Source of the DNA: Gemmatimonadota bacterium
GTDB lineage: Bacteria; Gemmatimonadota; Gemmatimonadetes; Gemmatimonadales; Gemmatimonadaceae
Length of the DNA: 64,000 nt
Reading direction: 5' to 3'
Assembly: GCA_026387935.1 (NCBI GenBank)
Contig: JAPLKU010000020.1
Coordinates: 48,750 to 112,749, forward strand
Made by a program: the position numbers and the translations under genes. This document shows, in pieces, positions 57,310-64,000 of this stretch. The notes under the pieces were generated by a model. It was not told where the DNA came from. It did not search any database and saw nothing but the letters and a program-made list of their open reading frames with translations. Numbering within the stretch: position 1 is the stretch's first letter; the number at the start of each line of letters is the position of its first letter.

Positions 57310-57990
57310 ATGCCCAAACCACGGATTGACCCGAAATCAGCATTGGTGTTTCGGCGGCGCCTCGCGACCTGGTTCCGCCGCGCCGGCCGCGACCTGCCCT
57401 GGCGACGCACGCGCGATCCGTACCGGATCCTGGTCTCCGAACTCATGCTGCAGCAAACACAGGTCTCGCGTGTGGTCGAATTCTACGATCGGTTTCTTAA
57501 CCGCTTCCCCACGCTAGGCCACGTCGCACGCGCGCCGCAGCGAAAGGTGATGGAGTCGTGGGAGGGGCTCGGCTACTACGCGCGCGCGCGAAACCTGCAC
57601 GCGCTATCGAAGGAGGTCGGTGCCACCCGCGATGGCGTGCTCCCCGCCGACGCAGCTGAGCTGCGGACGCTTCCCGGGATCGGCGCCTACACGGCCGGCG
57701 CGGTGTCAAGCTTTGCGTTTGAGCGCCGCGCCGCACTGGTGGATACGAACGTCGCGCGGGTGCTCTCGCGCGTGTTCGCGCCGCGGCTCAAGCCAAAGAG
57801 CCCGCGCGACCAGAAGCAGCTATGGGGGATCGCCGAAATGATCCTGCCGCGCACGGGCAAGGCGGCGTGGACGCACAATCAGGCACTCATGGAGCTCGGG
57901 GCGCTGATTTGTACCGCCCGTATCAAGCGGTGCGGGGTATGCCCGGTGAGCGCAGGCTGCCGGTCGCGAGACGTCGTGCGGCCCGAGTAG
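57310..57990 (+). CDS. mutY: A/G-specific adenine glycosylase MutY, short form
   Basis: 226 residues. MutY removes adenine mispaired with 8-oxoguanine. The catalytic Glu (E44) is in SELMLQQTQV, the helix-hairpin-helix in RTLPGIGAYTAGAV, the catalytic Asp (D145) in LVDTNVARVL and the 4Fe-4S cysteines in CTARIKRCGVCPVSAGC. The usual C-terminal NUDIX-like 8-oxoG-recognition domain (about 120 residues) is absent; the protein stops right after the cluster. A related short glycosylase (such as MIG-type) is possible. Chosen start follows a TATGTT box. Confidence 0.88.
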   Translation: MPKPRIDPKSALVFRRRLATWFRRAGRDLPWRRTRDPYRILVSELMLQQTQVSRVVEFYDRFLNRFPTLGHVARAPQRKVMESWEGLGYYARARNLHALSKEVGATRDGVLPADAAELRTLPGIGAYTAGAVSSFAFERRAALVDTNVARVLSRVFAPRLKPKSPRDQKQLWGIAEMILPRTGKAAWTHNQALMELGALICTARIKRCGVCPVSAGCRSRDVVRPE

Positions 57991-58002
57991 CCGGTACCAA
58001 CT

Positions 58003-58125
58003 GGCGCGACTACCGAGTACGGCGTACGTAGTACCGGGTGCAAACGAGCGAGGCCGGCATTCGAACTGAACGCCGGCCTCGCTGCGCGTACACGGTACGC
58101 GGTACTCTGTACCCGGTACTCGTTG
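58003..58125. repeat. GTAC-rich inverted-repeat element with central terminator
   Basis: Between convergent mutY and gltA. The core GCGAGGCCGGC (58048-58058) and its complement (58072-58082) form an 11-base stem, a good bidirectional terminator. Outside it AGTACCGGGT (58030-58039) pairs with ACCCGGTACT (58111-58120), and GTAC occurs about nine times in 120 bases. It looks like an extrachromosomal-style or REP-like palindromic unit; other copies cannot be checked here. Confidence 0.6.
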
Positions 58126-58152
58126 TTGTCCCTGCTTGCTACCCGCGACTCA

Positions 58153-59493
58153 CTACACCGAAATCTTGTGCTTGTAGTCCAGGCTCGACTTGTAAATCCG
58201 CTCGCCGGGACCAGTGTAGATCTGCCGGGGGCGAGCGATCTTCTGCTCCTTGTCCAGCAGCATTTCTTCCCACTGCGCCATCCACCCCGCCGTACGCGCA
58301 ATGGCGAACAGCACGGTGAAGTAGTCCGTCGGGAATTTCATCGCGCGATAGATCAGCCCGGTATAGAAATCCACGTTCGGGTAAAGCTTCCGCTTGATGA
58401 AGTACTCGTCGGAGAGGGCGATGCGCTCGAGCTCGAGCGCGATGTCCATGTCCTGCGTGGCACCGGACACCTTGAGCACTTCGTCGCACAGCCCTTTCAC
58501 GATCTTGGCGCGCGGATCGTAGCTCTTGTACACACGGTGGCCGAAGCCCATGAGCTTCGACTCGCCCTTGCCGCTCTTCACGGCCTCGATGAACGCGGGG
58601 ATGTTCTTCACGTCGCCGATTTCCTGGAGCATGCGGAGCACGGCTTCATTGGCCCCGCCATGCAGCGGCCCGTAGAGCGCCGCGATGCCGGCAGCAACCG
58701 CGGAGTACGGATCGACGTGCGATGAACCCACCGCGCGCACGGCGCTCGTCGAACAGTTCTGCTCGTGGTCGGCATGCAGGATGAACAGCACGTCAATTGC
58801 ACGCGAATAGATCGGGTTCGCCTCGTATCGCGACTCCGACATGCGCGCGATCATCGAGAGGAAATTGTCCGGGTAAGACAGCGCGTTGTCGGGATACACA
58901 TACGGCATGCCCTTCACGTGCCGGTACGCGAACGCCGCGATCGTCGGCATCTTCGCCAGCAAACGGATGAACGCGATATCACGTTCACGCGGGTCATGGA
59001 TATTCTTCGCCGTCGGATAGAACGACGACAGCGCGGCAACACCGGCCGTCATCATCGCCATCGGGTGTGCGTCGTAGCGAAAGCCTTCCATGAACTGCTT
59101 GATGTTCTCATGCACGTACGTGTGGTACGTAATGTCATGCGTGAACTCGTCGTACTGGCCCTGCGTGGGCAACTCCCCGTGGCGGAGCAGCCAGGCGACT
59201 TCGAGGAAACTCGCCTTTTCGGCGAGTTGGTCGATGGGATACCCGCGATATCGCAGGATGCCCTTGTCGCCGTCGATGTAGGTGATGGCCGAGCGACACG
59301 ACGCGGTGTTCATGAACGCCGGGTCGTATCCCATCATGCCGAAATCGTCATCCTTCACCTTGATCTGGCGAAGGTCGGCCGTGCGGATGGTGTCGTCGGT
59401 GATCGGGACCGTGTAGGACTTTCCGGTACGGGAGTCCTTGATCTCGAGGTGGTCGCCGGAGGTTGGTGTAGGTGTTGCGGTCGGACCAGGCAT
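58153..59493 (-). CDS. gltA: Citrate synthase
   Basis: 446 residues, hexameric-type citrate synthase making citrate from oxaloacetate and acetyl-CoA. An N-terminal beta domain (ITYIDGDKGILRYRGYPIDQLA) and the active-site segments LHADHEQNCS, PLHGGANEAV, GFGHRVYKSYDPRA and the Asp in NVDFYTG are all present, with RPRQIYTG at the end. I chose ATG at 59493, with AGGAG 12 bases upstream. Convergent with mutY. Confidence 0.95.
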   Translation of the reverse strand: MPGPTATPTPTSGDHLEIKDSRTGKSYTVPITDDTIRTADLRQIKVKDDDFGMMGYDPAFMNTASCRSAITYIDGDKGILRYRGYPIDQLAEKASFLEVAWLLRHGELPTQGQYDEFTHDITYHTYVHENIKQFMEGFRYDAHPMAMMTAGVAALSSFYPTAKNIHDPRERDIAFIRLLAKMPTIAAFAYRHVKGMPYVYPDNALSYPDNFLSMIARMSESRYEANPIYSRAIDVLFILHADHEQNCSTSAVRAVGSSHVDPYSAVAAGIAALYGPLHGGANEAVLRMLQEIGDVKNIPAFIEAVKSGKGESKLMGFGHRVYKSYDPRAKIVKGLCDEVLKVSGATQDMDIALELERIALSDEYFIKRKLYPNVDFYTGLIYRAMKFPTDYFTVLFAIARTAGWMAQWEEMLLDKEQKIARPRQIYTGPGERIYKSSLDYKHKISV

Positions 59494-59579
59494 GGTTCGT
59501 TCCCAGCTCTCCTGAAGGTGGTTCCCGATGGGTTCACATGCGGCAGACACGTGTTCCCGTTTGTACCATTAAAGCTACC

Positions 59580-60353
59580 GTGTCGCCCTTAAAACTTCTC
59601 CTGGTAGCCGTCGCCGCGATGGGTGGTGGAATCATCAATTCCATCGCCGGTGGTGGCACGCTTCTTACGTTTCCCGCCCTGGTTGCGCTTGGCGTGCCTC
59701 CCATCGTGGCCAATGCGACCAGTACACTCGCCCTTTGGCCTGGCAGTCTGACCAGCTTCTGGGGTTACCGTCGAGCCATCGAGCCAATTCGGGCTTGGTG
59801 GCTCCACTGGGCTATACCCAGCCTGCTCGGCGGAATCACTGGCGCTATTCTGCTCATTTATACCCCTGAAGCGAAGTTCGCGGCCCTCGTTCCCTGGCTG
59901 ATTTGGGGGGCCACGGCCCTGTTTCTGCTCCAACGCCCGATCATGAAATGGGTGGGTGGGCATAGTGGAACAAACGCCGAAGTGGAGCGTGCCAAGCCGC
60001 CGATTCGGTTCCTGGCGTATCAGTTCGGGGTAGCCGTCTATGGCGGTTACTTCGGCGCCGGCGCGGGCATTCTGATGCTTGCCGCCTTTGAAATGATGGG
60101 GCTGCGCAACATCCACACGATGAACGGCCTCAAGAACTGGTGTGGCCTGAACATCAATGCGATCGCCGTCGCGGTGTTCGTGGTGAGCGGCGTCATTATT
60201 TGGCCGGTCGCGCTCACAATGGCCGTAGGCGCGATGGCCGGCGGCGCGCTTGGCTCGCGCATGGCGCAGCGAGTTGGACAGGTTTGGGTCCGGCGAGCGG
60301 TGGTGTTCATTGGACTCGCGAGTGGCCTGGGCATGTTTCTGACGCGACATTAG
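59580..60353 (+). CDS. TSUP (TauE/SafE) family permease
   Basis: 257 residues with about eight helices in the TSUP pattern: GGGIINSIAGGGTLLTFPALVALG in the first half, FGVAVYGGYFGAGAGILMLAAF in the repeat. TSUP proteins export sulfite, sulfonates or organic acids. I chose GTG at 59580; the upstream frame overlaps gltA. Divergent from gltA across 86 bases, with TACCAT at 59564-59569 as a possible -10. Confidence 0.87.
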   Translation: MSPLKLLLVAVAAMGGGIINSIAGGGTLLTFPALVALGVPPIVANATSTLALWPGSLTSFWGYRRAIEPIRAWWLHWAIPSLLGGITGAILLIYTPEAKFAALVPWLIWGATALFLLQRPIMKWVGGHSGTNAEVERAKPPIRFLAYQFGVAVYGGYFGAGAGILMLAAFEMMGLRNIHTMNGLKNWCGLNINAIAVAVFVVSGVIIWPVALTMAVGAMAGGALGSRMAQRVGQVWVRRAVVFIGLASGLGMFLTRH

Positions 60354-60390
60354 CGCGCCACGAAACGCATGTTCCCCGCCGTTTCGCACC

Positions 60391-60576
60391 GCATCGCAGA
60401 ACAAGGAGTTCGGTAGTCTCACCGTAGGCAAGGTGGCCGACATCTCGATCGGCAATGGCAAGCCGGCGACGAACGTGTCCGAACTGAGCAAGGTGGAGAC
60501 GGTTATCCGCGGTAGACGCGTGTACTCAGTAGCGGATCTGAACGCGGCGGTCAGCGGGAAGGGTGCGACGCCGTAG
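60391..60576 (+). pseudogene. C-terminal remnant of an amidohydrolase
   Basis: From about 60391 to the TAG at 60574-60576 one frame reads NKEFGSLTVGKVADISI, then SELSKVETVIRGRRVYSVADL, the closing pattern of imidazolonepropionase-like amidohydrolases (beta-strand with GKVADI and V-I-x-G-R-x-V-Y). There is no start and the catalytic barrel is missing; the fragment begins about 38 bases after the TSUP stop. A truncated, non-functional remnant. Confidence 0.7.
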
Positions 60577-60595
60577 ATCGTTCGGTCGACGCCTG

Positions 60596-61057
60596 TTACG
60601 GCTTCGCCGCAATACACTCGATCTCGAGCTTCGCACCGCCAGTCACGAGGGCTGCGACCACGACCGTCGAACGCACCGGCGGCGGATTTTCCGGCGACCA
60701 GAACTTCGAGTACGACGAGTTCATGCCTCCAAAATCCTTCACGTCGATCAGGAACACCGTGCACTTCACGGCGTTGTTCATGCTGGTGCCAGCGGCCTCG
60801 AACAGCGTCTTGATCTTGCCGAGCGCGCTCGTGGTCTGCCCCTCAATCGTCGAGTCGCCGGCCGCCGGAAGCTGACCGCTCGCGAACACGAGGCCGCCAG
60901 CCTTGATCACGTTTGAAAGCGTCGCGGTACCAGCGCTCGGCGCCCCGCCACGGCCTGGAGTCATCACGACTTCGCGGCCCTGCGCGCTGAGCGCCAACGG
61001 GGAGACGAGCGCGGCCGCGACACAGGCGAGCGCGAGAGAACGAACGGAATTCCGCAT
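60596..61057 (-). CDS. Exported RidA-family protein
   Basis: 153 residues. A signal peptide (about 1-25, ending LSAQG) precedes a complete YjgF/RidA domain: VFASGQLPAAGD, TCTVFLIDVKDF-type segment and PPVRSTVVVAALVTGGAKLEIECIA with the Arg that binds the substrate carboxylate. RidA deaminates reactive enamines and imines in the cytoplasm; an exported one must act on periplasmic substrates or has another role. I chose ATG at 61057. Confidence 0.88.
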   Translation of the reverse strand: MRNSVRSLALACVAAALVSPLALSAQGREVVMTPGRGGAPSAGTATLSNVIKAGGLVFASGQLPAAGDSTIEGQTTSALGKIKTLFEAAGTSMNNAVKCTVFLIDVKDFGGMNSSYSKFWSPENPPPVRSTVVVAALVTGGAKLEIECIAAKP

Positions 61058-61202
61058 GCGATACTCGGGGCTGAGGTGACGGGGTCCAGGCCCATAGCCG
61101 GGCCCGAACGTACCGCGTGAATATGGCGCTCCGCCGCCGGAACGCGGTAGGTTCAAGCCAGACGCTTTCCACGCGGTTCTGCGTGGACCCCCCGGAGGCC
61201 AT

Positions 61203-62480
61203 ATGTCTGTTTCGCGCCGCGACTTTGCCCGGCTCCTCGCGCTTGGTGGATCGAGCGCCTTCGTCAGCCGCGAAGCCTTCGCCAAGCAAGCCACGTCGCT
61301 CGAGGCCATGGGCTTCTCTGCCGCGCCGCTGCCGCGAACGCCGGCCGAGCCCGACGAAAAGTTCTGGGGCGAAGTTCGCTCGCGCTTCCTGGTGCCACGC
61401 GACATCGGATTCCTGAACGCCGCCAATCTCTGTCCAACCTCACTGCCGGCCATTGAGGCGATGGAAAAGAACCTCCGGCACTACGAGATGAATCCGTCGC
61501 CGGAAGTGCGCACGGTGCTGATTCATGCGCGTGAAGATGCGCGGAATCTTCTCGCTGAAGCGCTGCGCGTGACGCCAGAAGAAATAGTCCTCACGCGCAA
61601 TACCACTGAGGGCAACAATTTCGTTTCCAGCGGCCTGACGCTCGGCCCCGGCGACGAAGTCGTCGTTTGGGCCGACAACCACCCCAGCAATCTCGGCGCC
61701 TGGACGACGAAGGCCAAACGGTTTGGTTTCAGCGTCGTCACGGTCCCCGTGCCACCCACGCACCCCGGCACGCAGGGGTATGTGGACCTGTTTGCCAAGG
61801 CGTTCACGCTGCGCACGAAGCTTGTGGCCATCTCGCACGTCAGCAGCAACTCCGGCGACCTCTTGCCCGCGAAGGAGATCTGCCAGATGGCGCGCGAGCG
61901 AAATGTGCTGTCACTCGTGGACGGCGCGCAGGCATTCGGCATCCTCGACCTCGACCTCGGCACCATTAAGCCCGATTTCTACACGGGCTCGATGCACAAA
62001 TGGCCCTGCGGCCCGAAGGAAAAGGGGATGTTCTACGTGAACAAGGCCGTGCAGGAAAAACTCCAGCCGACGATCATCGGTGTCTACGGCGGTGCGGTTG
62101 GCATCTCCAAAACATTTGAAAATGAAGGCCAGCGCGACGACGCCTCGATCGCGGCCGTCGTCGAGGCGCTCAAGTTCCAGGGATCGGTCGGCCGCGCAGC
62201 AATCGAGAAACGGGCCCGCGGCTTGGCGAACCATTTCGTGACCGAGCTAAGCAAGGTGAGTGGCGTGAAACTCCACACCCATGCCGATCCGGAACGCCGC
62301 GCCGCCATCGTGATTCTTCAGCCGGGTTCGCTCGACCCACGCAAGCTGGTTACTGCGCTGGCTGAGAAGGACAAGATTGTCGTTACCGGGCGCAACAACG
62401 CCCAGGATCGCCCGGGGATCCGTCTGGCTCCGCACTTCTACAACAAGATTTCGGACAGTCAGCTAAGTCTGTGTGCGTAA
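61203..62480 (+). CDS. Tat-exported class V aminotransferase, 3' end altered
   Basis: 425 residues. A twin-arginine signal (SRRDFARLLALGG) leads an isopenicillin-N-epimerase-like PLP domain: D240 in LVDGAQAFG, Schiff-base K266 in GSMHKWPCGP, and RLAPHFYN near the end. GGAGG lies 7 bases before the ATG. After HFYN only 11 residues follow (KISDSQLSLCA), read across a sharp change from GC-rich to AT-rich DNA near 62450-62480; the paralogue at 291-1448 has 16 after the same motif. So the C-terminus was replaced by the integrated element. Confidence 0.85.
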   Translation: MSVSRRDFARLLALGGSSAFVSREAFAKQATSLEAMGFSAAPLPRTPAEPDEKFWGEVRSRFLVPRDIGFLNAANLCPTSLPAIEAMEKNLRHYEMNPSPEVRTVLIHAREDARNLLAEALRVTPEEIVLTRNTTEGNNFVSSGLTLGPGDEVVVWADNHPSNLGAWTTKAKRFGFSVVTVPVPPTHPGTQGYVDLFAKAFTLRTKLVAISHVSSNSGDLLPAKEICQMARERNVLSLVDGAQAFGILDLDLGTIKPDFYTGSMHKWPCGPKEKGMFYVNKAVQEKLQPTIIGVYGGAVGISKTFENEGQRDDASIAAVVEALKFQGSVGRAAIEKRARGLANHFVTELSKVSGVKLHTHADPERRAAIVILQPGSLDPRKLVTALAEKDKIVVTGRNNAQDRPGIRLAPHFYNKISDSQLSLCA

Positions 62481-62509
62481 TAGATTTACAACATCGACTT
62501 TTTTTTCTC

Positions 62510-62529
62510 TAGTAACTTCTTTAGTAACT
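62510..62529 (+). repeat. Direct repeat pair before the integrase
   Basis: TAGTAACT occurs at 62510-62517 and 62522-62529, 12 bases apart, immediately before the integrase ATG. It could be an arm-type binding site or an operator of the recombinase; inferred. Confidence 0.4.
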
Positions 62530-62530
62530 C

Positions 62531-63736
62531 ATGAAGATTAACGGAACCCACAGAATCAAAACGCTAAAGAATGGGAAACGAGTAGAAACTGGTTCTTACA
62601 TCATACAGTTTCAAACTCGTTTTTCGCATTGCAAGCGACTTCAACTCACAACTTCCGTTTATCCCGTTACTAGAAACGCTGCGACAATCATCGCAGAAAT
62701 GAAGTTGATGTTGAAGGAAATGAATCGTTCAGCTCACAGTGTTGAACGCTTTATGCAAATGCGAGACAAGAAGTTGAAACTGTTCGATGTGTACGAGGCT
62801 TGGAAACAAGGAACTGTACATCTCTTATCTGGTAACGAAAGCAAGATGCTATTGCCTGAACTTGAGCAATACAGAACAAGTGGTGTTCACACAGAACGTG
62901 TAGCCAAGATTAATAAAGCTTGGCTTGCAACGTTTCACAAAAAAGAGTTCATGAGTGACAGTTCAAGGATTGCTGACTTACCTTCAATAGTTCAAAAAGC
63001 GCTAACTTATTATTCAGCAAATAAAAAGCACACAATGTTTAATCTAGCCAGAATGTTTTTTCTCGGCTTCGTGAGGAAACATTGCGGACATTCGAAACAA
63101 TCAGTTTTATATCAAGCAATCCAAAGATTAGAACCATTAAAGATTACGCGATTAAAAGAACATCACCCGTTTGAATCGCCGCGAGATGTAGATGCACTTA
63201 TTGAAAAGATTAACGATAAGCCTCGTACATCAGCAGATAAGAAGCAAATGTATAAAGATGCAATACAGATGTTAGCGTTTCATCCGTTTCGTCCAACCGA
63301 GTTTTTTGAACTGAAGTGGGAACGAGACACGCTCACGGGACATTTGCGAATCAAGGGCACCAAAACAGCAAATGCAATAAGAGTTGTACCGATGCTTTTG
63401 TTCCCAACTCATTATAAAGTTTCAAAGTTAGGAACTTATCGTCTAACAGACAAAGCATTAAATGAAGTTATCGAGCCAACCAACATACTAAGTCGCAGCA
63501 GAGACTTTAGACGTTCGTGGGCAATCTGGGCAGAAAAAGCAAACATCCCGCGCAGTAGAATCATTGCGTATATGGGGCACGCTGGCAAATCCATTACAGA
63601 TTTATATCAGAAGCGAGCTATCACGCGCGCAGAGCTTGATGAAGATTGTAAGAACCTACAAACATTTATTGCTAACGAACGCGCAATTTCCACTCAATCG
63701 AAAATCGCATCACACTACGCACCACGCACATTGTAA
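62531..63736 (+). CDS. Divergent tyrosine recombinase (phage-type integrase)
   Basis: 401 residues in AT-rich DNA unlike the rest of the window. A possible DNA-binding N-terminal half (1-215, with a SAM-like region near 145-205) precedes the catalytic domain: R254 in HPFRPTEF, Lys in IKGTKT (275-278), R327 in RDFRRSW, H350 in YMGHAG, and the nucleophile Y359 in DLYQKR. The first histidine of the HxxR box is replaced by Arg (R324). The codon use, A+T content and position at a disrupted gene mark it as acquired. It would integrate or excise the element; the other boundary lies outside the window. Confidence 0.85.
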   Translation: MKINGTHRIKTLKNGKRVETGSYIIQFQTRFSHCKRLQLTTSVYPVTRNAATIIAEMKLMLKEMNRSAHSVERFMQMRDKKLKLFDVYEAWKQGTVHLLSGNESKMLLPELEQYRTSGVHTERVAKINKAWLATFHKKEFMSDSSRIADLPSIVQKALTYYSANKKHTMFNLARMFFLGFVRKHCGHSKQSVLYQAIQRLEPLKITRLKEHHPFESPRDVDALIEKINDKPRTSADKKQMYKDAIQMLAFHPFRPTEFFELKWERDTLTGHLRIKGTKTANAIRVVPMLLFPTHYKVSKLGTYRLTDKALNEVIEPTNILSRSRDFRRSWAIWAEKANIPRSRIIAYMGHAGKSITDLYQKRAITRAELDEDCKNLQTFIANERAISTQSKIASHYAPRTL

Positions 63737-63765
63737 TCTTTTATTAGCTGTTACATGTAGAAACA

Positions 63766-63797
63766 ACAAAGCCCCGATGATGATGTCGGGGCTTTGT
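63766..63797. terminator. Strong bidirectional terminator
   Basis: ACAAAGCCCCGA (63766-63777) and TCGGGGCTTTGT (63786-63797) make a perfect 12-base stem with an 8-base loop, between the integrase and a convergent partial ORF; A and T ends suit both directions. Confidence 0.85.
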
Positions 63798-63849
63798 CGT
63801 TACCTGCGTGCGTTCACGCTCGATACCTATGCTTCGCAGCTGGCGTCAC

Positions 63850-64000
63850 TCACGGCAATACACTGACGGTCTTGTCGTTGAATCGGACATACTCGATGTC
63901 CCACATCTGCACTACGTTGCTCCCGCACGTCACCGTCAGCTTGGGGATTGTCGTGCTCGACACAGTGTTCGTCACGATCACACATGCCGTGGACAAGGCG
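63850..64000 (-). CDS. Partial ORF, unknown, 5' end outside window
   Basis: On the minus strand an open frame enters from the window edge and ends at the TGA at 63850-63852, giving about 49 residues: CVIVTNTVSSTTIPKLTVTC, then SNVVQMWDIEYVRFNDKT. It is rich in beta-forming residues with two cysteines and could be an exported or structural protein of the element. No family recognised. Confidence 0.5.
   Translation of the reverse strand, partial: ALSTACVIVTNTVSSTTIPKLTVTCGSNVVQMWDIEYVRFNDKTVSVLP

Overview
The window is GC-rich, densely packed bacterial chromosome from a Gram-negative-type (outer-membrane) organism. I infer Gemmatimonadota or a close relative. The reasons are an LPS-export gene set (MsbA, LpxL-type), a TamA/TamB pair, several beta-barrels ending in an aromatic residue, RCC1-repeat protein debris, a PorX-type response regulator together with an exported peptidase carrying a type IX-like C-terminal sorting domain, and many start codons placed 5-9 bases after a TANNNT box, which suggests leaderless transcripts. 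This is inference from gene content, not a phylogenetic test.

Layout. 1-169: the 3' end of tyrS. 291-5798 (minus): an operon of PorX-like regulator, MsbA, LpxL-type acyltransferase and a class V aminotransferase. 5822-7335: a small unknown gene, then a broken DnaB-like ATPase joined out of frame to the 3' end of a beta-barrel gene. 7475-19538 (plus): a long information-processing and housekeeping run, yebC-ruvC-ruvA-ruvB-queA-tgt-yajC-def-fmt, then rsmB-rpe-thioredoxin-tsaD-lgt, interrupted only by an antisense RCC1-repeat remnant. 19583-26120 (minus): a cytochrome c/FTR1 iron permease with a palindrome over its promoter, an M14 carboxypeptidase with an odd N-terminal extension, a HAD phosphatase and an EamA transporter. 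26204-36057: a small DUF6941-like protein, a P1-family peptidase, a cluster of three truncated genes (zinc-ribbon, response regulator, histidine kinase), tamB-tamA, and a ferredoxin-NADP reductase. 36116-43954 (plus): a possible broken small ORF, cobalamin adenosyltransferase, aroB, a primary-type sigma factor, and glcD-glcE-glcF-ygfZ. 44011-59493: a small lipoprotein, a molybdopterin oxidoreductase, a DsrE-family protein, a MoxR-like AAA ATPase and its likely VWA partner separated by three minus-strand genes, an alpha/beta hydrolase, a nickel/cobalt transporter, a TRIC-type channel, a short MutY and citrate synthase. 59580-62480: a TSUP permease, an amidohydrolase remnant, an exported RidA-like protein and a Tat-exported class V aminotransferase whose 3' end is replaced by AT-rich DNA. 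62481-64000: the start of an AT-rich integrated element with a divergent tyrosine recombinase, a strong terminator and a partial minus-strand ORF.

Functionally the window combines DNA repair (RuvABC, MutY), translation and tRNA modification (QueA, Tgt, TsaD, Def, Fmt, RsmB), envelope building (MsbA, LpxL, TamAB, Lgt, YajC) and central metabolism (GltA, GlcDEF, Rpe, AroB). The least ordinary parts are: at least five truncated gene remnants joined abruptly to neighbours (deletion scars or assembly joins), two genes that seem to lack ATG/GTG/TTG starts, overlapping divergent promoters near 5810, the palindromic operator at the iron permease, PorX sitting in an LPS operon, and the AT-rich integrase island.
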